Source: Pannonibacter phragmitetus DSM 14782
GTDB taxonomy: Bacteria; Pseudomonadota; Alphaproteobacteria; Rhizobiales; Stappiaceae
Direction: 5' to 3'
Length of the DNA: 64,000 bases
Assembly: GCF_000382365.1 (NCBI RefSeq)
Contig: NZ_KB908218.1
Span: 186,001-250,000 of the forward strand
Positions 18,014-27,549 of the stretch are shown here, in pieces. A model generated the notes under the pieces. That model saw only the letters and a list, made by a program, of their open reading frames with translations, was not told the origin of the DNA and searched no databases. Numbering within the stretch: position 1 is the first letter of the stretch; each line of letters begins with the position of its first letter. The position numbers and the translations under genes are program-made.

Positions 18014-19951
18014 ATGTCGGATAACGTTTTTCCGGTTCCGGCCGAAGTCGCATCACGTGCGCTCGCCGATAACGCCAAGTATCTGGAAATGTACCGGAAA
18101 TCGGTTGATGACCCTGCAGGCTTCTGGGGGGAGCATGGCAAGCGCATCGACTGGATCAAGCCCTTCAGCAAGGTCAAGAACACCTCGTATGACCCGCACA
18201 ATGTCTCGATCAAATGGTTCGAGGACGGCACGCTGAACGTTTCGGCCAACTGCATCGACCGGCATCTGGAGACGCGTGGCGATCAGCCGGCGATCATCTG
18301 GGAAGGCGATGATCCGGCGGACCACAAGATCATCACCTACAGGGACCTGCACCGCGAGGTCTGCACCTTCGCCAATGTGCTGCTGGCCCATGGGGTGAAG
18401 AAGGGCGACCGGGTGACCATCTATCTGCCGATGATCCCGGAAGCGGCCTATGCGATGCTGGCCTGCGCCCGCATCGGTGCCGTTCACTCCATCGTCTTCG
18501 GCGGTTTCTCGCCGGACAGCCTTGCGCAGCGCATTGCGGACTGCAAGTCCACCTGCCTGATCACGGCCGACGAGGGCCTGCGCGGCGGGCGCACCGTGCC
18601 GCTGAAGCTCAATGCCGACAAGGCCGCCGACAAGGCACCTGTCGAGACGATGATCGTGGTGAAGCGCACCGGCGGCGCCATCGCCATGACCGGGGGCCGC
18701 GATGTCTGGTATCACGAGGAAGCGGCGAAGGTTTCTGCCGAAAACACTCCGGCGGAGATGAACGCGGAAGATCCGCTGTTCATCCTCTACACCTCAGGCT
18801 CCACCGGCAGCCCCAAGGGTGTGCTGCACACCAGCGGCGGCTATCTCGTCTATGCCTCGATGACGCATCAGTATGTCTTCGACTATCACGAGGGGGACAT
18901 CTACTGGTGCACGGCGGATGTGGGCTGGGTCACTGGCCACAGCTACATCGTCTATGGGCCGCTGGCGAATGGCGCGACGACGCTGATGTTCGAGGGCATT
19001 CCGTCCTATCCAAACGCAGGCCGCTTCTGGGACGTGGTGGACAAGCACAAGGTCAATATCTTCTACACCGCGCCGACGGCGATCCGCTCGCTGATGGGGG
19101 CAGGGGACGAGCATGTCACCCGCACCTCGCGCCAGAGCCTGCGCCTGCTGGGTTCGGTCGGCGAGCCGATCAATCCGGAAGCCTGGATGTGGTATCATAA
19201 CGTGGTCGGGGACAAGCGCTGCCCGATCGTCGACACCTGGTGGCAGACGGAAACCGGCGGCATTCTCATCACGCCGCTGCCGGGCGCAACGGCGCTGAAG
19301 CCGGGTTCGGCGACGCTGCCTTTCTTCGGCGTGCAGCCGGCGGTGGTGGATGCGGAAGGCAACATTCTGGATGGGGCGACTGAGGGCAATCTCGTCATCC
19401 TCGACAGCTGGCCCGGCCAGATGCGCACGGTCTATGGTGACCATGAGCGTTTCGTCCAGACCTACTTCTCCACCTACAAGGGCATGTATTTCACCGGTGA
19501 CGGCTGCCGCCGCGATGCGGATGGCTATTACTGGATTACGGGGCGCGTCGATGACGTGATCAACGTCTCCGGCCACCGCATGGGTACGGCCGAGGTGGAA
19601 AGCGCGCTGGTGGCCCATCCCAAGGTCTCTGAGGCGGCTGTCGTCGGTTATCCGCACGACATCAAGGGGCAGGGCATCTATGCCTATGTCACGCTGATGG
19701 CTGGCGAGGAGCCCAGCGAGGCGCTGCGCAAGGAACTGGTGGCGCATGTGCGCAAGGAAATCGGCCCGATTGCCTCGCCCGATCTCATTCAGTTTGCCCC
19801 CGGCCTGCCGAAGACCCGCTCCGGCAAGATCATGCGCCGCATCCTGCGCAAGATCGCCGAGGACAGCTTCGAGAACCTGGGCGACACCTCCACTCTCGCC
19901 GATCCTGCGGTGGTGGATGACCTGATCGAGAACCGCCAGAACCGGGCCTGA
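18014..19951 (+). CDS. acs: Acetyl-CoA synthetase (AMP-forming)
   Basis: Activates acetate to acetyl-CoA through acetyl-AMP. It is 645 aa. The AMP-binding P-loop [11 protein letters not shown] is near residues 259-269; WWQTETGG is the adenylation motif A5; the catalytic, acetylatable lysine is Lys605 in SGKIMRR. The start at 18014 has GGGAGGAA immediately upstream; the frame open from 17951 lacks similarity. A strong terminator follows directly, and the gene appears monocistronic. Confidence 0.97.
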   Translation: MSDNVFPVPAEVASRALADNAKYLEMYRKSVDDPAGFWGEHGKRIDWIKPFSKVKNTSYDPHNVSIKWFEDGTLNVSANCIDRHLETRGDQPAIIWEGDDPADHKIITYRDLHREVCTFANVLLAHGVKKGDRVTIYLPMIPEAAYAMLACARIGAVHSIVFGGFSPDSLAQRIADCKSTCLITADEGLRGGRTVPLKLNADKAADKAPVETMIVVKRTGGAIAMTGGRDVWYHEEAAKVSAENTPAEMNAEDPLFILYTSGSTGSPKGVLHTSGGYLVYASMTHQYVFDYHEGDIYWCTADVGWVTGHSYIVYGPLANGATTLMFEGIPSYPNAGRFWDVVDKHKVNIFYTAPTAIRSLMGAGDEHVTRTSRQSLRLLGSVGEPINPEAWMWYHNVVGDKRCPIVDTWWQTETGGILITPLPGATALKPGSATLPFFGVQPAVVDAEGNILDGATEGNLVILDSWPGQMRTVYGDHERFVQTYFSTYKGMYFTGDGCRRDADGYYWITGRVDDVINVSGHRMGTAEVESALVAHPKVSEAAVVGYPHDIKGQGIYAYVTLMAGEEPSEALRKELVAHVRKEIGPIASPDLIQFAPGLPKTRSGKIMRRILRKIAEDSFENLGDTSTLADPAVVDDLIENRQNRA

Positions 19952-19990
19952 TCCTCTCCAGTGGACTCGTCCCTACCATGAAAGCATCAA

Positions 19991-20018
19991 GGGCCCGCAC
20001 CGCGGGCCCTTTCTCTTT
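19991..20018 (+). terminator. Intrinsic terminator of acs
   Basis: GGGCCCGC (19991-19998), 3-nt loop, GCGGGCCC (20002-20009), followed by a T/C run. It is located between convergent acs and the tadG-like gene. Confidence 0.85.
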
Positions 20019-20046
20019 ACCCCTGCCAATTCCGGCGGGTTGGGAT

Positions 20047-21498
20047 TCACCTGGACAGGTAGATCGACTGGATCTGGCGCGCGATATTGGAGAAGGCGTT
20101 GATCAGGGTATTGCTGTCTGTGGCCTTGAAATAGGTGGTTGCCTCGCTGGTGGCGCAGTATTTCATCAGCCTTTCGGAGGACGGCAGTGAGCCGGATGTA
20201 TTCTGGAAAAGAACCGTGTAGATCGTGATGTTCTTTGCCTTCATCGCATCACAGAATCTTCTCGCCCGGACAGCTGGAGGATCATTGTAATTTGCGTCTA
20301 TGTAATACTGTCCGAGCCAATATTGTTTCGCGTTCCGGCTGCAACCGTCCCTGAGTGTTTCATAGAGCCAGTAGTAAGAGCCATTCGGGCGCCTGTCGTG
20401 GTAGCTCCAGCCCTGATAGGTTCCATTCCAGGAGTTATACTGTGATCTTGTCCGGCAGACATCTCTTGTCAGCACTGTCTTGTCATAGAAATCGTTGAAG
20501 TCGCCATCCGTCATGATGAGCGCGATTTTCTTGACCTTGTTTCTGCCATAAGCGGTGGGGGCGCTGGCGGATGGCCAGAGGTTCGACCAGTTTGGCGACA
20601 GTGTGTACCAGCCCCAGGCGATGCCAGTCTGGCCCGCGGTGCCGCCGCTGGCGATCAGATTCCTGATGGCAGACTTCAGATTGTTCGTCGAACTGGTCAG
20701 GGGCATGAGGGGTGATCCGGAGGAACAGGCATTGGAGCCACCGCCGAAAAACTCTGAGTTCGTGCCGTTATAATTATAGGCTGCATCGGTAAATTGCTCG
20801 GGGCCCATACGCTCCGTCACGCAATTTGCTCCAAGAGCGGCCCCATTGGTGACGGCTCTTGCATCGCTGCCGAGGTTGACACCCTGGCTGTAGGGAACAA
20901 GTGCGATGCGAACCTTTGATGCGGAATTGCTGTTTTGATCTGCCAGAAGGATGTCGACGACACTGTTGGCTGCTGACTTCAGTGCGTCCATGTCGCCCGA
21001 CATGGAGCCTGTCACGTCGAGGATCAGTGACAGTTCCACGTCGAACTTCGAGTAGGTCGATTGCGATGACGAACGCACCGGTATCGTTTCTGGGCCAATG
21101 CCGCCAATCGAGACGAAGTAGGTGTTGACCGTCCCTGTGACATTGGCGGTGATGATGCCCTCGGCCGGATTGAGCGTGTAGGTCAGATTTGCCAGCTGGA
21201 CGTTGTCCACGCCTGTCGATGTCAGGTTGGCGTTGAATGCAGACTCCAGCGCGGATTTGATCTGGCTGTCTGTGAGAACGGTGGTCGAAAGCTGACGTGC
21301 AACACTCAGGACTGCGGCATCCAGCGCATTGGTTACCGCGCTGCGAACCATGATGGCGCGGCCATAATCAGCGCCTGAGCCGGCGATGACGATCATGATG
21401 ACAATCAGGAAGGCCGCCAGGGGCAGGATGGAGCCGTCATTCTTCCGGCCGAACTGGCTCATCTTCCGCAGAAGCTGGCGGATCCTGGATCTGCACAT
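20047..21498 (-). CDS. TadG-like pilus protein with von Willebrand A domain
   Basis: TadE/TadG-type N terminus: basic residues 1-20, then a hydrophobic stretch (about 24-42) followed by SGADYGRA, as in Tad/Flp pilus minor pseudopilins. From about residue 150 a von Willebrand A domain begins, with a MIDAS motif DVTGSMS at 161-167 and MTDGDFND near 328. It has 483 aa. No other tad or flp gene is in the window, so it is an orphan. The coding sequence is visibly less GC-rich than its neighbours and rich in Asn, Ser and Tyr, which may mean transfer or surface adaptation. A CtrA-like box lies about 100 bp upstream. The role is inferred. Confidence 0.85.
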   Translation of the reverse strand: MCRSRIRQLLRKMSQFGRKNDGSILPLAAFLIVIMIVIAGSGADYGRAIMVRSAVTNALDAAVLSVARQLSTTVLTDSQIKSALESAFNANLTSTGVDNVQLANLTYTLNPAEGIITANVTGTVNTYFVSIGGIGPETIPVRSSSQSTYSKFDVELSLILDVTGSMSGDMDALKSAANSVVDILLADQNSNSASKVRIALVPYSQGVNLGSDARAVTNGAALGANCVTERMGPEQFTDAAYNYNGTNSEFFGGGSNACSSGSPLMPLTSSTNNLKSAIRNLIASGGTAGQTGIAWGWYTLSPNWSNLWPSASAPTAYGRNKVKKIALIMTDGDFNDFYDKTVLTRDVCRTRSQYNSWNGTYQGWSYHDRRPNGSYYWLYETLRDGCSRNAKQYWLGQYYIDANYNDPPAVRARRFCDAMKAKNITIYTVLFQNTSGSLPSSERLMKYCATSEATTYFKATDSNTLINAFSNIARQIQSIYLSR

Positions 21499-21594
21499 GG
21501 GTGAACTCCAAAGTTTTTCTGGAGTTCATATTCATCAGAAACTGTTGCGCAACACTAAAATTGTAGTCAATTCAGATCGAAAATCGAACCTTGG

Positions 21595-21609
21595 TTTACG
21601 AGGGTTTAA
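21595..21609. promoter_or_regulatory. CtrA-like box (7 of 8) upstream of the tadG-like gene
   Basis: TTTA, seven bases, TTAA: one mismatch from TTAA-N7-TTAA, 97 bp before the tadG-like start. CtrA controls pilus genes in Caulobacter, so the placement is suggestive. Confidence 0.45.
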
Positions 21610-21639
21610 GCAGTTTGCGCAGTGGCGGTTATTATCTGT

Positions 21640-22218
21640 TTACGGTTCGAGCTCCGTATCCCAGTACAGGAAGTCAAGCCAGCTTTCGTGCAGATAATTG
21701 GGCGGAAAACCGCGGCCGTTGTTGTGCAGGTCCTGGATGGAGGGCCGGAACGGCATGTGCATCGGCCACATGTCCAGCTGCTCGCAGGACTTGTTCGACT
21801 TGCGCAGATTGCAGGGGGAGCAGGCGGTGATCACGTTTTCCCAGGTGGTCTGGCCGCCCCGGCAGCGCGGGATCAGGTGATCGAAGGTCAGATCCTCGCG
21901 GGAGCCGCAATACTGACACTGGAATCTGTCGCGCAGGAAAACGTTGAAGCGGGTGAAGGCCGGGTAGCGCGACGGTTTGACGAAGGTCTTGAGGGAGACC
22001 ACGCTGGGTAATCGGAACTCGAAACTCGGACTTCGAACCGTGGTCTCGTATTCCGAGACGATGTTCACCCGGTCGAGGAACACAGCCTTGATGGTGTCCT
22101 GCCACGACCAGAGCGACAGGGGATAATAACTTAAGGGCCTGTAGTCCGCATTCAGCACCAAGGCCGGATGGGCGCCCGATGGTACGGCTATCGTCACCTT
22201 CGGCTCCTTGTCTCTCAA
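21640..22218 (-). CDS. HNH endonuclease family protein
   Basis: A 192-aa HNH nuclease of a type widespread as a single chromosomal gene in alphaproteobacteria. The N terminus contains LVLNADYRPLSYYPLSLWSW; the HNH core has zinc cysteines C101/C104 (CQYC) and C133/C136 (CSPC), the catalytic DH at 113-114, and asparagines at 128 and 137. No restriction, CRISPR or phage genes surround it, so it is probably a housekeeping or DNA-repair nuclease. Substrate and role are unknown to me. Confidence 0.88.
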   Translation of the reverse strand: MRDKEPKVTIAVPSGAHPALVLNADYRPLSYYPLSLWSWQDTIKAVFLDRVNIVSEYETTVRSPSFEFRLPSVVSLKTFVKPSRYPAFTRFNVFLRDRFQCQYCGSREDLTFDHLIPRCRGGQTTWENVITACSPCNLRKSNKSCEQLDMWPMHMPFRPSIQDLHNNGRGFPPNYLHESWLDFLYWDTELEP

Positions 22219-22425
22219 GGTACCGGCACCGCAGACCCGATGCCGGGTTCTACCTCTACATGCGAGACATATAGTAGTGCCGGTGTGACACTCTTGTGAA
22301 GCCTGTAAAAGTGCCGCAGTGCCGAAGATGGAGATGCGGCCTTACTGTGCCCCATCTGGCCGTCAACTCTCTGAAATCAAAAAGACTTCGCGGGTCAAGG
22401 GTGAAGCCGGGAAAGGATTTCGGCC

Positions 22426-22456
22426 AAAAGAAAACGGGCGCCGCGAGGGGCGCCCG
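22426..22456 (-). terminator. Intrinsic terminator of leuC
   Basis: Reading leftward: CGGGCGCC, 6-nt loop, GGCGCCCG, then TTTTCTTTT (22434 down to 22426). It lies 26 bp after the leuC stop. Confidence 0.85.
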
Positions 22457-22481
22457 TCCACATGTTCCGGTGCTGTCCGAA

Positions 22482-23894
22482 TCAGGGCTTCTGCCACTCG
22501 CGGATATCGACGAAGTGGCCCGCAATGGCTGCTGCTGCGGCCATGGCCGGGGAGACCAGATGGGTGCGGCCCTTGAACCCCTGGCGGCCTTCGAAGTTGC
22601 GGTTCGAGGTCGAGGCGCAGCGCTCGCCCGGCTGCAGCTTGTCGGCGTTCATGGCAAGGCACATGGAGCAGCCCGGCTCACGCCATTCGAAACCGGCTGC
22701 CTTGAACACCTTGTCGAGGCCTTCGGCTTCCGCCTGTTCCTTCACGAGGCCGGAGCCCGGAACCACCATGGCCTTGACGCCGTCCTTCACCTTGCCGTTG
22801 CCGATCATGGCAGCGGCAGCGCGCAGATCCTCGATGCGGCCGTTGGTGCAGGAGCCGATGAAGACGACATCGACAGGGATGCCGGTCATCTTCGTGCCCG
22901 GCGTCAGGCCCATGTACTCCAGCGCACGCCACTTGGACTTGCGGGTGTTCTCGTCGGCGATGTCGTCCGGGTTCGGCACGACGCCGGTCACGGAGATCAC
23001 GTCCTCGGGGGAGGAGCCCCAGGTGACGATGGGCGGCAGGTTGGCTGCATCCAGCTTCACCACCTTGTCGAAATGCGCGCCTTCGTCGGTATGCAGCGTC
23101 TTCCAGTAGGAAATCGCACGCTCCAGTGCTTCGCCCTTCGGAGACTTCGGGCGGCCCTGGATATAGGCGAAGGTGGTTTCATCCGGCGCGATCAGGCCGG
23201 CACGGGCGCCGCCTTCGATCGACATGTTGCAGATGGTCATGCGGCCTTCCATGGACAGCGAGCGGATGGCTTCGCCCGCATATTCCATGACATAGCCGGT
23301 GCCGCCGGCGGTGCCGATCTCGCCGATGATGGCGAGAATGATGTCCTTGGCGGTGACGCCTTCCGGCAGCTTGCCGTCCACCTGGACGAGCATGTTCTTG
23401 GCCTTCTTCTGGATCAGCGTCTGGGTGGCCAGAACGTGTTCCACTTCGGAAGTGCCGATGCCGTGGGCCAGCGCACCGAAAGCGCCGTGGGTGGAGGTGT
23501 GGCTGTCGCCGCAGACGATGGTCATGCCGGGCAGGGTGAAGCCCTGCTCGGGGCCGACGATGTGAACGACGCCCTGGCGGTGATCCAACTCGCTGTAATA
23601 TTCGATGCCGAATTCAGCCGCGTTGTCTGCCAGCGTCTGCACCTGGAGCGCGGACTCCGGATCATCGATGCCCTGGCTGCGGTCGGTCGTCGGCACGTTG
23701 TGATCGACGACGGCCAGCGTCTTCTCCGGACGGCGCACCTTGCGTCCCGTCATGCGCAGGCCTTCGAACGCCTGCGGGCTCGTCACTTCGTGGACGAGAT
23801 GGCGGTCGATGTAGAGCAGGCAGGTGCCGTCTTCCTGGGTGTCGACCACATGGTCATCCCAGATCTTGTCGTAGAGCGTTCTCGGCTTGGTCAT
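22482..23894 (-). CDS. leuC: 3-isopropylmalate dehydratase large subunit
   Basis: 4Fe-4S aconitase-family enzyme that isomerises 2- to 3-isopropylmalate in leucine synthesis. It has 470 aa. The cluster cysteines are visible in GSCTNG (about residue 349) and CSMC (about 409 and 412); [15 protein letters not shown] is the substrate motif. AGGAGA precedes the ATG at 23894. The small subunit gene leuD is not adjacent, as is usual in Rhizobiales, so the partner must be elsewhere. It is monocistronic with a strong terminator. Confidence 0.97.
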   Translation of the reverse strand: MTKPRTLYDKIWDDHVVDTQEDGTCLLYIDRHLVHEVTSPQAFEGLRMTGRKVRRPEKTLAVVDHNVPTTDRSQGIDDPESALQVQTLADNAAEFGIEYYSELDHRQGVVHIVGPEQGFTLPGMTIVCGDSHTSTHGAFGALAHGIGTSEVEHVLATQTLIQKKAKNMLVQVDGKLPEGVTAKDIILAIIGEIGTAGGTGYVMEYAGEAIRSLSMEGRMTICNMSIEGGARAGLIAPDETTFAYIQGRPKSPKGEALERAISYWKTLHTDEGAHFDKVVKLDAANLPPIVTWGSSPEDVISVTGVVPNPDDIADENTRKSKWRALEYMGLTPGTKMTGIPVDVVFIGSCTNGRIEDLRAAAAMIGNGKVKDGVKAMVVPGSGLVKEQAEAEGLDKVFKAAGFEWREPGCSMCLAMNADKLQPGERCASTSNRNFEGRQGFKGRTHLVSPAMAAAAAIAGHFVDIREWQKP

Positions 23895-24100
23895 CGGGGT
23901 GTCTCCTGAAACCGGGCGGGGCCTTGATCATCCGCCGTGGCGGTTCTGCCCCTTGTCCCTTGCACGGATTGGCCGTTTCCAGCCTGTTCCGGTCTTGCCT
24001 CTTCAATGCCCCGAAGCATCATGGGGGTCAATATGCTTCGCAGTCCGCCACTCTTGAGCTTTGTTCAAGTGGCGCTGCGCCGTGGGGCTTGCAAGCTGGC
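23895..24100. promoter_or_regulatory. leuC upstream region with inverted repeat
   Basis: It holds the perfect 8-bp inverted repeat CGAAGCAT (24012-24019) and ATGCTTCG (24033-24040), 120-145 bp before leuC. It could be an operator or part of a leader structure. I see no leucine-rich leader peptide. Confidence 0.3.
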
Positions 24101-24130
24101 AAAAAGAAAGGCGGCCCGAAGACCGCCTTT
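24101..24130 (-). terminator. Intrinsic terminator of the ffh-rplS block
   Basis: Reading leftward: AAAGGCGG, 8-nt loop, CCGCCTTT, then a T-rich tract (24109 down to 24101). It lies just after rplS. Confidence 0.85.
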
Positions 24131-24156
24131 CGAAAATCTGCGATGCAGCGCCGTTC

Positions 24157-24648
24157 TTATTCGGCGGAAGCAGCGGCAGCAGCGGCTGCAGCAGCAGCGG
24201 CCTCGGCGGCAGCAGCCTTCTCGGCAGCAGCAGCGGCCTTGGCAGCAACGACTTCAGCGCGGGCTTCTTCGTTGAGGCGCTTGGCGCGGACGTTGGTGGC
24301 CTCGACGATACGGGCCGACTTGCCGCGGCGGTCGCGCAGGTAGTAGAGCTTGGCGCGGCGGACCTTGCCGCGGCGGACGACTTCAACGCCTTCGATCATC
24401 GGCGAGCAGGCCGGGAACACGCGCTCCACGCCTTCACCGTAGGAGATCTTGCGCACGGTGAAGCTCTCGTTGATGCCGCCGCCGGAACGGGCGATGCAGA
24501 CACCTTCGTAAGCCTGGGTACGGGTACGGCTGCCTTCGGTCACCTTGACGTTGACCTTGATGGTGTCGCCCGGCGAGAATTCGGGGAGCTTGCGGACGGC
24601 TTCGATCTTTGCCTTTTCTTCCGCGTTCAGCTGTTCGATCAGGTTCAT
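24157..24648 (-). CDS. rplS: 50S ribosomal protein L19
   Basis: Ribosomal protein at the 30S-50S interface. The canonical L19 body occupies residues 1-125 ([36 protein letters not shown]). The 163-aa length is long because of an alanine-rich C-terminal tail of about 30 residues, almost only A, E and K. It is the last gene of the ffh-chorismate mutase-rpsP-rimM-trmD-rplS block, 225 bp after trmD, so it may have its own promoter. A terminator follows. Confidence 0.97.
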   Translation of the reverse strand: MNLIEQLNAEEKAKIEAVRKLPEFSPGDTIKVNVKVTEGSRTRTQAYEGVCIARSGGGINESFTVRKISYGEGVERVFPACSPMIEGVEVVRRGKVRRAKLYYLRDRRGKSARIVEATNVRAKRLNEEARAEVVAAKAAAAAEKAAAAEAAAAAAAAAAASAE

Positions 24649-24873
24649 GGCATATTTCCCTTGTCAGTTTTCAAAGACAGCCAGAGCGTCCAGCCCACGT
24701 GAAGTGGAAAGGACGGGTTCACCGTCTTCGGGCCATGTTGGAGATACCCGGCTGTCCGCAGGATCGCGCAAAAGCAATGCGCGGCGCACAGAACCGGCCA
24801 CAACGGCTGGCTCCTTACAGGAAGACCGCCGCCTTGTCATGCGGAATCTGGAAAAACCGGCCGAAAAGCTGAG

Positions 24874-25572
24874 TCAGTCCTTCGCCTGATGGGCTGCCCA
24901 GAGATCCGGCCGCCGCTCCTGCGTCAGCCGCTCGGCTTCTGCCTTGCGCCATTCGTTGATCTTGCGGTGGTTGCCCGAAGTCAGCACTTCGGGAATGGTC
25001 ATGCCTTCGAATTCGGCCGGCCTTGTGTAGTGCGGGTGTTCCAGAAGTCCGGTTTCGAAGCTTTCGGTTTCGCCGCTCTCCTGATTGCCCATCACGCCCG
25101 GCAAAAGCCGCACGATGGCATCCAGCACGGTGATGGCGGCAATCTCGCCGCCGGAGAGGATGTAGTCGCCGATGGACACTTCCTCGAGCTGGCGTGCGTC
25201 GATCACCCTCTGATCAATGCCCTCGAACCGGCCGCAGATGATGATGGCGCCCGGACCGCCTGCCAGCTCGCGCACCCTGTCTTGCGTCAGCGGCTTGCCG
25301 CGCGGGCTCATCAGCAGGCGCGGGCGGGTGTCGCCGGGCAGGGTGGCGGCATCAATGGCTGCGGCCAGAATGTCTGCCCGCAGCACCATGCCGGCCCCGC
25401 CGCCGGCCGGCGTGTCATCGACGGAGCGGTGCTTGTCCGTGGCGTGATCGCGGATCTGCCGGGCTTCCAGCGACCAGGTGCCTTCCTTCAGCGCCCGTCC
25501 CGACAGGCTGACGCCGAGGGGGCCGGGAAACATCTCCGGGTAGAGGGTCAGCACGGTCGCGGCAAAGCTCAT
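24874..25572 (-). CDS. trmD: tRNA guanine-37 N1-methyltransferase
   Basis: SPOUT-fold enzyme that makes m1G37 in tRNAs and prevents frameshifting. It is 232 aa from the chosen start 25572, preceded by AGGAA; the nine residues available upstream look non-homologous. The knot-region motifs [24 protein letters not shown] and [10 protein letters not shown] are clear. It reads leftward, between rplS and a divergent VanZ-like gene, and is separated from rimM by that gene, an unusual interruption of the usual rimM-trmD adjacency. Confidence 0.96.
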   Translation of the reverse strand: MSFAATVLTLYPEMFPGPLGVSLSGRALKEGTWSLEARQIRDHATDKHRSVDDTPAGGGAGMVLRADILAAAIDAATLPGDTRPRLLMSPRGKPLTQDRVRELAGGPGAIIICGRFEGIDQRVIDARQLEEVSIGDYILSGGEIAAITVLDAIVRLLPGVMGNQESGETESFETGLLEHPHYTRPAEFEGMTIPEVLTSGNHRKINEWRKAEAERLTQERRPDLWAAHQAKD

Positions 25573-25764
25573 CGCGGTTTCCTGTTCTGCGGGGCGCAAT
25601 TCCTGCGGCTGCTATGCGATGAAATGCCCGGCTTTGCAACGGTGGCACTCTTTCCCGCTTTCCGGCAAGGGAGTGTCAACCATGCCCGCAGGTTTGTGCT
25701 GACGGGCAAGCTGGCCTTAACACCTGCCGCCCGAGACTGGGGCTCTCAAGACCGGAGTTGACCC

Positions 25765-26259
25765 TTGCCCCGCATCCGTTTCGCCCTGCCGCATGTCATT
25801 GCCTATTATGTGGACCGGGACTACATCGACATTTCGCTCAGTCGCGTGCTGCCTCTGGCGGCCTTGTGCCTGTTCGGACTGCTGACCGGGGTGATCTTCA
25901 ATCATGGCCTGCAGCACCCTTATGACAAGATGCTGCATGTCGGATTCTTCGGCTTGCTGACGCTTTCGATCCACGCGTTCTTCTGCTGCCGGCTGCGAAT
26001 TTCGGCAATCTCATCGCTGGCGCTGGGCTTCACTGGCGAATGGGTGCAGATGTTTATTCCCGGCCGCGATGCGTCGCTGCTGGATGCGGTGGCCAATGGG
26101 ACCGGCGTGGTGCTGGTCGTTGCCGCCATCGCCCTGTGGCGGATGGAAAGCCGGAAGATCGACGCAGAAAGGCAATCAGGAGAAACGGCAGGCTTCGGAG
26201 AGCTTCAGCCCATCCGGTTGTCATCATCCCCGTCGTCGCGCGGTGTCTCGGACAGGTAA
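25765..26259 (+). CDS. VanZ-like membrane protein
   Basis: A 164-aa protein with about four hydrophobic segments and the VanZ-family pattern DKMLHVGFFGLLTLS followed by GFTGEWVQMFIPGRDASLLDAVANGTG. VanZ relatives are small membrane proteins of unclear function. The TTG start at 25765 is chosen because GGAG lies 7 bases upstream; no ATG is available near the N terminus. It is inserted in opposite orientation between trmD and rimM, and its 3-prime end overlaps the rimM 3-prime end by 55 bp, a sizeable convergent overlap. Function is not predictable. Confidence 0.8.
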   Translation: MPRIRFALPHVIAYYVDRDYIDISLSRVLPLAALCLFGLLTGVIFNHGLQHPYDKMLHVGFFGLLTLSIHAFFCCRLRISAISSLALGFTGEWVQMFIPGRDASLLDAVANGTGVVLVVAAIALWRMESRKIDAERQSGETAGFGELQPIRLSSSPSSRGVSDR

Positions 26260-26762
26260 CCGTCCGGAATGGCGGTGACGACACGGCGATCGGCCATGCT
26301 GACTTCGGGCACGAAATCCCGTGTGAAGGGAATGTAGAAGGAACGGCCTCTGGCGGGGCGCAGTTCCAGAAGGTCACCGGCGCCGAAATTCTGAACCATC
26401 ACCACCTTGCCGACGGGGTTTCCGTCCGCATCCACGGCATCCATGCCGATCAGGTCCGAATGGTAGAACTCGTCTTCTTCCGTCTCTGGTAGACGGTCGC
26501 GCGGGATGTAGAGTTCCAGCCCGTTGAGGGCTTCGGCCGCGTTGCGGTCGCCAATCTCCTTGAATTTGGTGACGACGACGGTTTTTTGCACGCGGGCTTT
26601 GGAAACGGTGAAGCGGCGGGAGCCGTCAGCGGTTTCCAGAACGCCATAATCCGTGAAGGAGAGCGGGTCATCGCCAAAGGGCTTGACCCGCACTTCCCCG
26701 CGAATGCCGTGGGCAGCGCCAATGACGGCCATCAGGACCTTGTTTTCAGAAGCTTTCGTCAT
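26205..26762 (-). CDS. rimM: 16S rRNA processing protein RimM
   Basis: Assists maturation of the 30S head, binding S19. It has 185 aa. The N-terminal RimM domain starts AVIGAAHGIRGEVRVKPF; the C-terminal PRC-barrel-like domain contains EFYHSDLIGMDAVD and YIPFTRDFVPEVSM. It lies 58 bp after rpsP. The C terminus has an acidic tail, and the last 55 bp overlap the converging VanZ-like gene. Confidence 0.95.
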   Translation of the reverse strand: MTKASENKVLMAVIGAAHGIRGEVRVKPFGDDPLSFTDYGVLETADGSRRFTVSKARVQKTVVVTKFKEIGDRNAAEALNGLELYIPRDRLPETEEDEFYHSDLIGMDAVDADGNPVGKVVMVQNFGAGDLLELRPARGRSFYIPFTRDFVPEVSMADRRVVTAIPDGYLSETPRDDGDDDNRMG

Positions 26763-26820
26763 TGCCGGGCTTCCTGTGTCCCAAGGCTGATGTCACGCAT
26801 GGCGCTGCCCGCAGTTTGCA

Positions 26821-27192
26821 TTACTCGGAAGCTTCTGCTGCAGCAGCTGCTGCTTCTTCGGCCTTCTTCTTGGCAGCAGCGGCCTTCTCGGCAGCCTTCT
26901 TGCCCATCTCGGCCTTCTTCGGGTTGCTGCGGGCTTCGCGCTTCATGAGGCCGGCTTCGTCCAGGAAGCGGGCGACACGGTCGGTCGGCGTTGCGCCGTT
27001 GGCGAGCCAATGCTTGACGCGGTCGATGTCGAGAACGACGCGCTCTGCGGAATCCTTGGAAACCATCGGGTTGTAGGAGCCGACCTTCTCGATGAAGCGG
27101 CCGTCACGCGGAGCGCGGACGTCAGCAACGACGATGCGGTAGTAAGGACGCTTCTTGGCGCCACCACGGGCGAGACGGATTTTCGTAGCCAT
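26821..27192 (-). CDS. rpsP: 30S ribosomal protein S16
   Basis: Small-subunit assembly protein. The N-terminal 80 residues are classical S16 ([32 protein letters not shown]). The 123-aa length includes a lysine/alanine-rich C-terminal extension comparable to that of L19 in the same block. GGAGAAA precedes the ATG. It lies 18 bp after the chorismate mutase gene, thus in the same transcript. Confidence 0.97.
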   Translation of the reverse strand: MATKIRLARGGAKKRPYYRIVVADVRAPRDGRFIEKVGSYNPMVSKDSAERVVLDIDRVKHWLANGATPTDRVARFLDEAGLMKREARSNPKKAEMGKKAAEKAAAAKKKAEEAAAAAAEASE

Positions 27193-27210
27193 TTGAGTTT
27201 CTCCAGTTGT

Positions 27211-27549
27211 TCAGTTGCCGTTCGAGGCGGCAATGGCTTCGTGATGCCGGATGACTTCCTTGACGATGAACGCCAGGAATTTCTCGGCAAAGTCAGGATC
27301 GAGGTTGGCATCGGCAGCAAGGCGCCGCAGCCGCTCGATCTGAATCTGTTCGCGCGCCGGATCAGCGGCCGGCAGCGCATGAGTGGCCTTGAGGTGGCCG
27401 ACCTTCTGGGTGCACTTGAAGCGCTCGGCCAGCATATGAACCAGCGCCGCATCAATGTTGTCGATCGAGGCGCGCAGGGCACGCAGTTCGGCCAGTGCGG
27501 CGCTTTCCCCGAGCTGGGTGTCAGCGGCGGTCTTCTTCAGATCGTTCAT
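27211..27549 (-). CDS. Chorismate mutase, AroQ type
   Basis: Converts chorismate to prephenate for Phe/Tyr synthesis. It is 112 aa, all-helical, with LRALRASIDNIDAALVHMLAER at the N terminus and AREQIQIERLRRLA in the middle, the usual AroQ pattern of basic active-site residues. The ATG overlaps the ffh stop by 4 bp and rpsP follows 18 bp later. Placing an aromatic amino-acid gene between ffh and rpsP is found in Rhizobiales; the reason is unknown. It has no signal peptide, so it is cytoplasmic. Confidence 0.92.
   Translation of the reverse strand: MNDLKKTAADTQLGESAALAELRALRASIDNIDAALVHMLAERFKCTQKVGHLKATHALPAADPAREQIQIERLRRLAADANLDPDFAEKFLAFIVKEVIRHHEAIAASNGN

Noticed and set aside
23895-24100. 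Leucine-attenuator leader peptide upstream of leuC
   Set aside because: No short frame with consecutive Leu codons was found on the relevant strand.
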